A DNA stretch of 64,000 bases from Amorphochlora amoebiformis (lineage: Eukaryota; Cercozoa; Chlorarachniophyceae): NCBI GenBank assembly GCA_054601695.1, contig BAAHQB010000023.1, positions 682,001 through 746,000 on the forward strand, read 5' to 3'. The notes under the pieces are model-generated. The model was not told the DNA's origin and did not search any database. It was given only the letters and a program-made list of their open reading frames with translations. Each line of letters starts with the position of its first letter. The stretch's first letter is position 1. Positions 62,186 to 64,000 of this stretch are shown in pieces. Made by a program: the position numbers and the translations under genes.

Positions 62186-64000
62186 CAGGAACAGGGTTTC
62201 GACGTAGCATGTACGGTTTTTAGGTAGTTACGTTTCACCAATAAAGGCGTTTACAAATGCGGGGATCATGGACGGGGAGGAATTCACGGTTCATAAAGGG
62301 GTAGGGGAGTTCATAAAATGGAGAGAGGGACATTGGATTGAAGAGACAGATTCCCTTAACATGATCTGTTGTAATCTCTATCGTCCTCGCTCTTCCTCGC
62401 TCTTTTATTCCCTCCTCGGATCCTTCCCATTTTCCCGCAATATCTTCAATTTTCTTTTTTAAACTTTATTTTTGGTCCCAAAAAAAGAAAAGAAGTCAGA
62501 AATATACTAAGAGATATACATTTTACCACATTTTTTTTTCATCGTCATTCCAATAAAGTCGAGTTCGGGAATCGGGACCCCCGAACATGAACGGAAATAA
62601 ACGTGAGAACATTATCGCGGTGACACTGGTACAGATGCTAAACCATCCGAAAAAAATCCTTTAAGGCATAAGAAGTTTGACCTTCTTTTGGGTTGCCCGA
62701 AAAATCCTTTAAGGCATAAGAAGTTTGACCTTCTTTTGGGTTGCCCAACGAGGGAGCTTGTTCATCCCTCTACCGTATAGTCTATTAAATGGGTATTTTT
62801 CCTGTAGTTTGTACTATCGAGACTTGCCACCCGAAGCCTCACCATTAAACACTATAGCTAGACTAGTAACATCCGATCAGACCAAACCGTCGAAGACTTA
62901 ACTATTATCGTTAACTGTCAACGAGTCTAATAAGTTAGTGTCCAATTTAATTCATCGTGTAGGTCAGTACTGTAATTGAGCAAAGTTCATTAATGTACAG
63001 TTAATCACTTATCATGATCAGTCGACCCAGAGGACTTATCTAGCTTATTCTAGAATTTAATACAAAAAGACTAAAACTGGACATCGTCCGAAATAGGCTA
63101 GATAGGTGTAGATCGTCTATCTCTAGATACATCTAGATATATCCCACGGGAATATAACAACAACTAGAACAACTCTACTATCTAGCACTAGCCATGGTAA
63201 AATTAAGTAATTCTCGAAACAAGATATTAAGAAGATCTCGCGAATAACTAGAATAACCCAGATAACACTACTAGCACTAGTTGACCCCATAAGCTAAATC
63301 TAGAAATTACCTATAGACTCTAGAGACTAGATCTAGTAGATAGAGTCATGCGTAATGTACTAGTACAAGGCTATCTGTTGGGCGGTGATGCAGATGAGAT
63401 CTGTCTATGATTACGTAGTAACTTGCCGATGCGTGAGCGGTAACTTAAACTAATGAACTGTTCTTCCGCTCATATGACTAATTCGGTAAAACCTAATTTG
63501 TCGGCGGTCTCGTCATTCTGTCTTCACATTCATCCTTCACTGACACTATCTTACTCCATGATAGCTTGGTGTAGAGCTATATTTTACTACACTCTAGCAC
63601 ATATCCATCTAGCCTATTATCTAGAGTATGTATATTTGTGTTGAAGTTTACTGAGATGTATCCCTCTGAAACAATGAATTGATTGTACGTGCGGTAATTT
63701 GAAGGCTCAGGTAATCATAAGTTGACTTGAGCCCCTCCCGAGACAATGTATGACTCCAGAGACAGTACCTCCTTAGTGATCACTCTTTCTCCTGCTCATG
63801 TTTGTTAGATGCATATAAATACATATATGTGTATATATATTTACATATATATATATATATATACTATATATACATATATAATATATATATATATATATAT
63901 ATGTAATCACATAAATAAAAACGTAATATCAATTTATGTTTAAAAACATGTTTATTTTCATGATATCTTGCGCATTATTTATAATACATACTATGTGTAC
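62186..64000. other. 3' flank of the FLZ gene, CTAG-rich island, then TA-rich sequence
   Basis: An AATAAA lies at about 62,240 after the FLZ stop. A pyrimidine-rich stretch, the 48-bp duplication and a CTAG-dense segment (63,030-63,640) follow. TA microsatellites resume at 63,830. I see no convincing gene. Confidence 0.5.
62648..62747. repeat. Tandem duplication (about 48 bp x2) containing a hairpin
   Basis: GAAAAATCCTTTAAGGCATA...TTGGGTTGCCC occurs twice. Each copy contains AAGAAGTTTGACCTTCTT, which can fold into a 6-bp stem. It lies about 460 bp downstream of the FLZ stop. The function is unknown. Confidence 0.85.

Overview
This looks like a nuclear contig of an intron-rich photosynthetic eukaryote. 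Two sequence classes dominate it: (TA)n microsatellites, often 20-80 bp pure, and TTAGGG/CCCTAA telomere-type arrays, all internal. Almost every long open frame is a microsatellite artefact (YIYIY, LTLTLT, SLSLS, MYVCYVC). The real coding content lies in short exons (7-250 nt) with AG/GT borders. I read these by eye and joined them by protein-family homology and codon phase. No database search was run.

Layout. (1) + strand 1,209-5,886: VPS37/Mod(r)-type ESCRT-I subunit, 8 exons. (2) - strand 24,878-7,868: homoserine-acetyltransferase-like alpha/beta hydrolase, 20 exons adding up to exactly 348 codons plus stop. (3) - strand 35,391-25,744: NAD-dependent epimerase/dehydratase (extended SDR), 15 exons, terminal exon not found. 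(4) + strand 35,587-47,201: RETICULATA-related (DUF3411) protein with an N-terminal hydrophobic leader, 17 exons. (5) - strand 59,911-48,146: UIM-like + PA + RING-H2 ubiquitin ligase, about 17 exons. (6) + strand 61,457-62,185: intronless ORF ending in an FCS-like (FLZ) zinc finger. Genes 1/2 and 4/5 converge on non-microsatellite, CTAG-rich spacers (6.2-7.9 kb, 47.2-48.1 kb). A similar island lies downstream of gene 6. Genes 3/4 diverge from a 195-bp spacer. Coding sequence is roughly 9 % of the window.

The organism cannot be named. RETICULATA-type and FLZ-type domains point to a plastid-bearing lineage. TTAGGG-type arrays are unlike the usual plant TTTAGGG. The hydrophobic leader on the RETICULATA-like protein would suit a plastid reached through the secretory route, but that is inference.

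The most unusual observation is the exon 'echo'. At least 17 exons are flanked by tandem partial copies of themselves. Left halves (acceptor plus exon start) recur 1-10 times upstream, and right halves (exon end plus donor) recur 1-4 times downstream. The copies are separated by (TA)n or (CCCTAA)n and meet at a common internal seam, so only one copy is a complete exon. In addition, CCCTAA arrays form much of many introns, and every CCCTAAC unit matches the branch-point consensus. Two introns appear to use GC donors.
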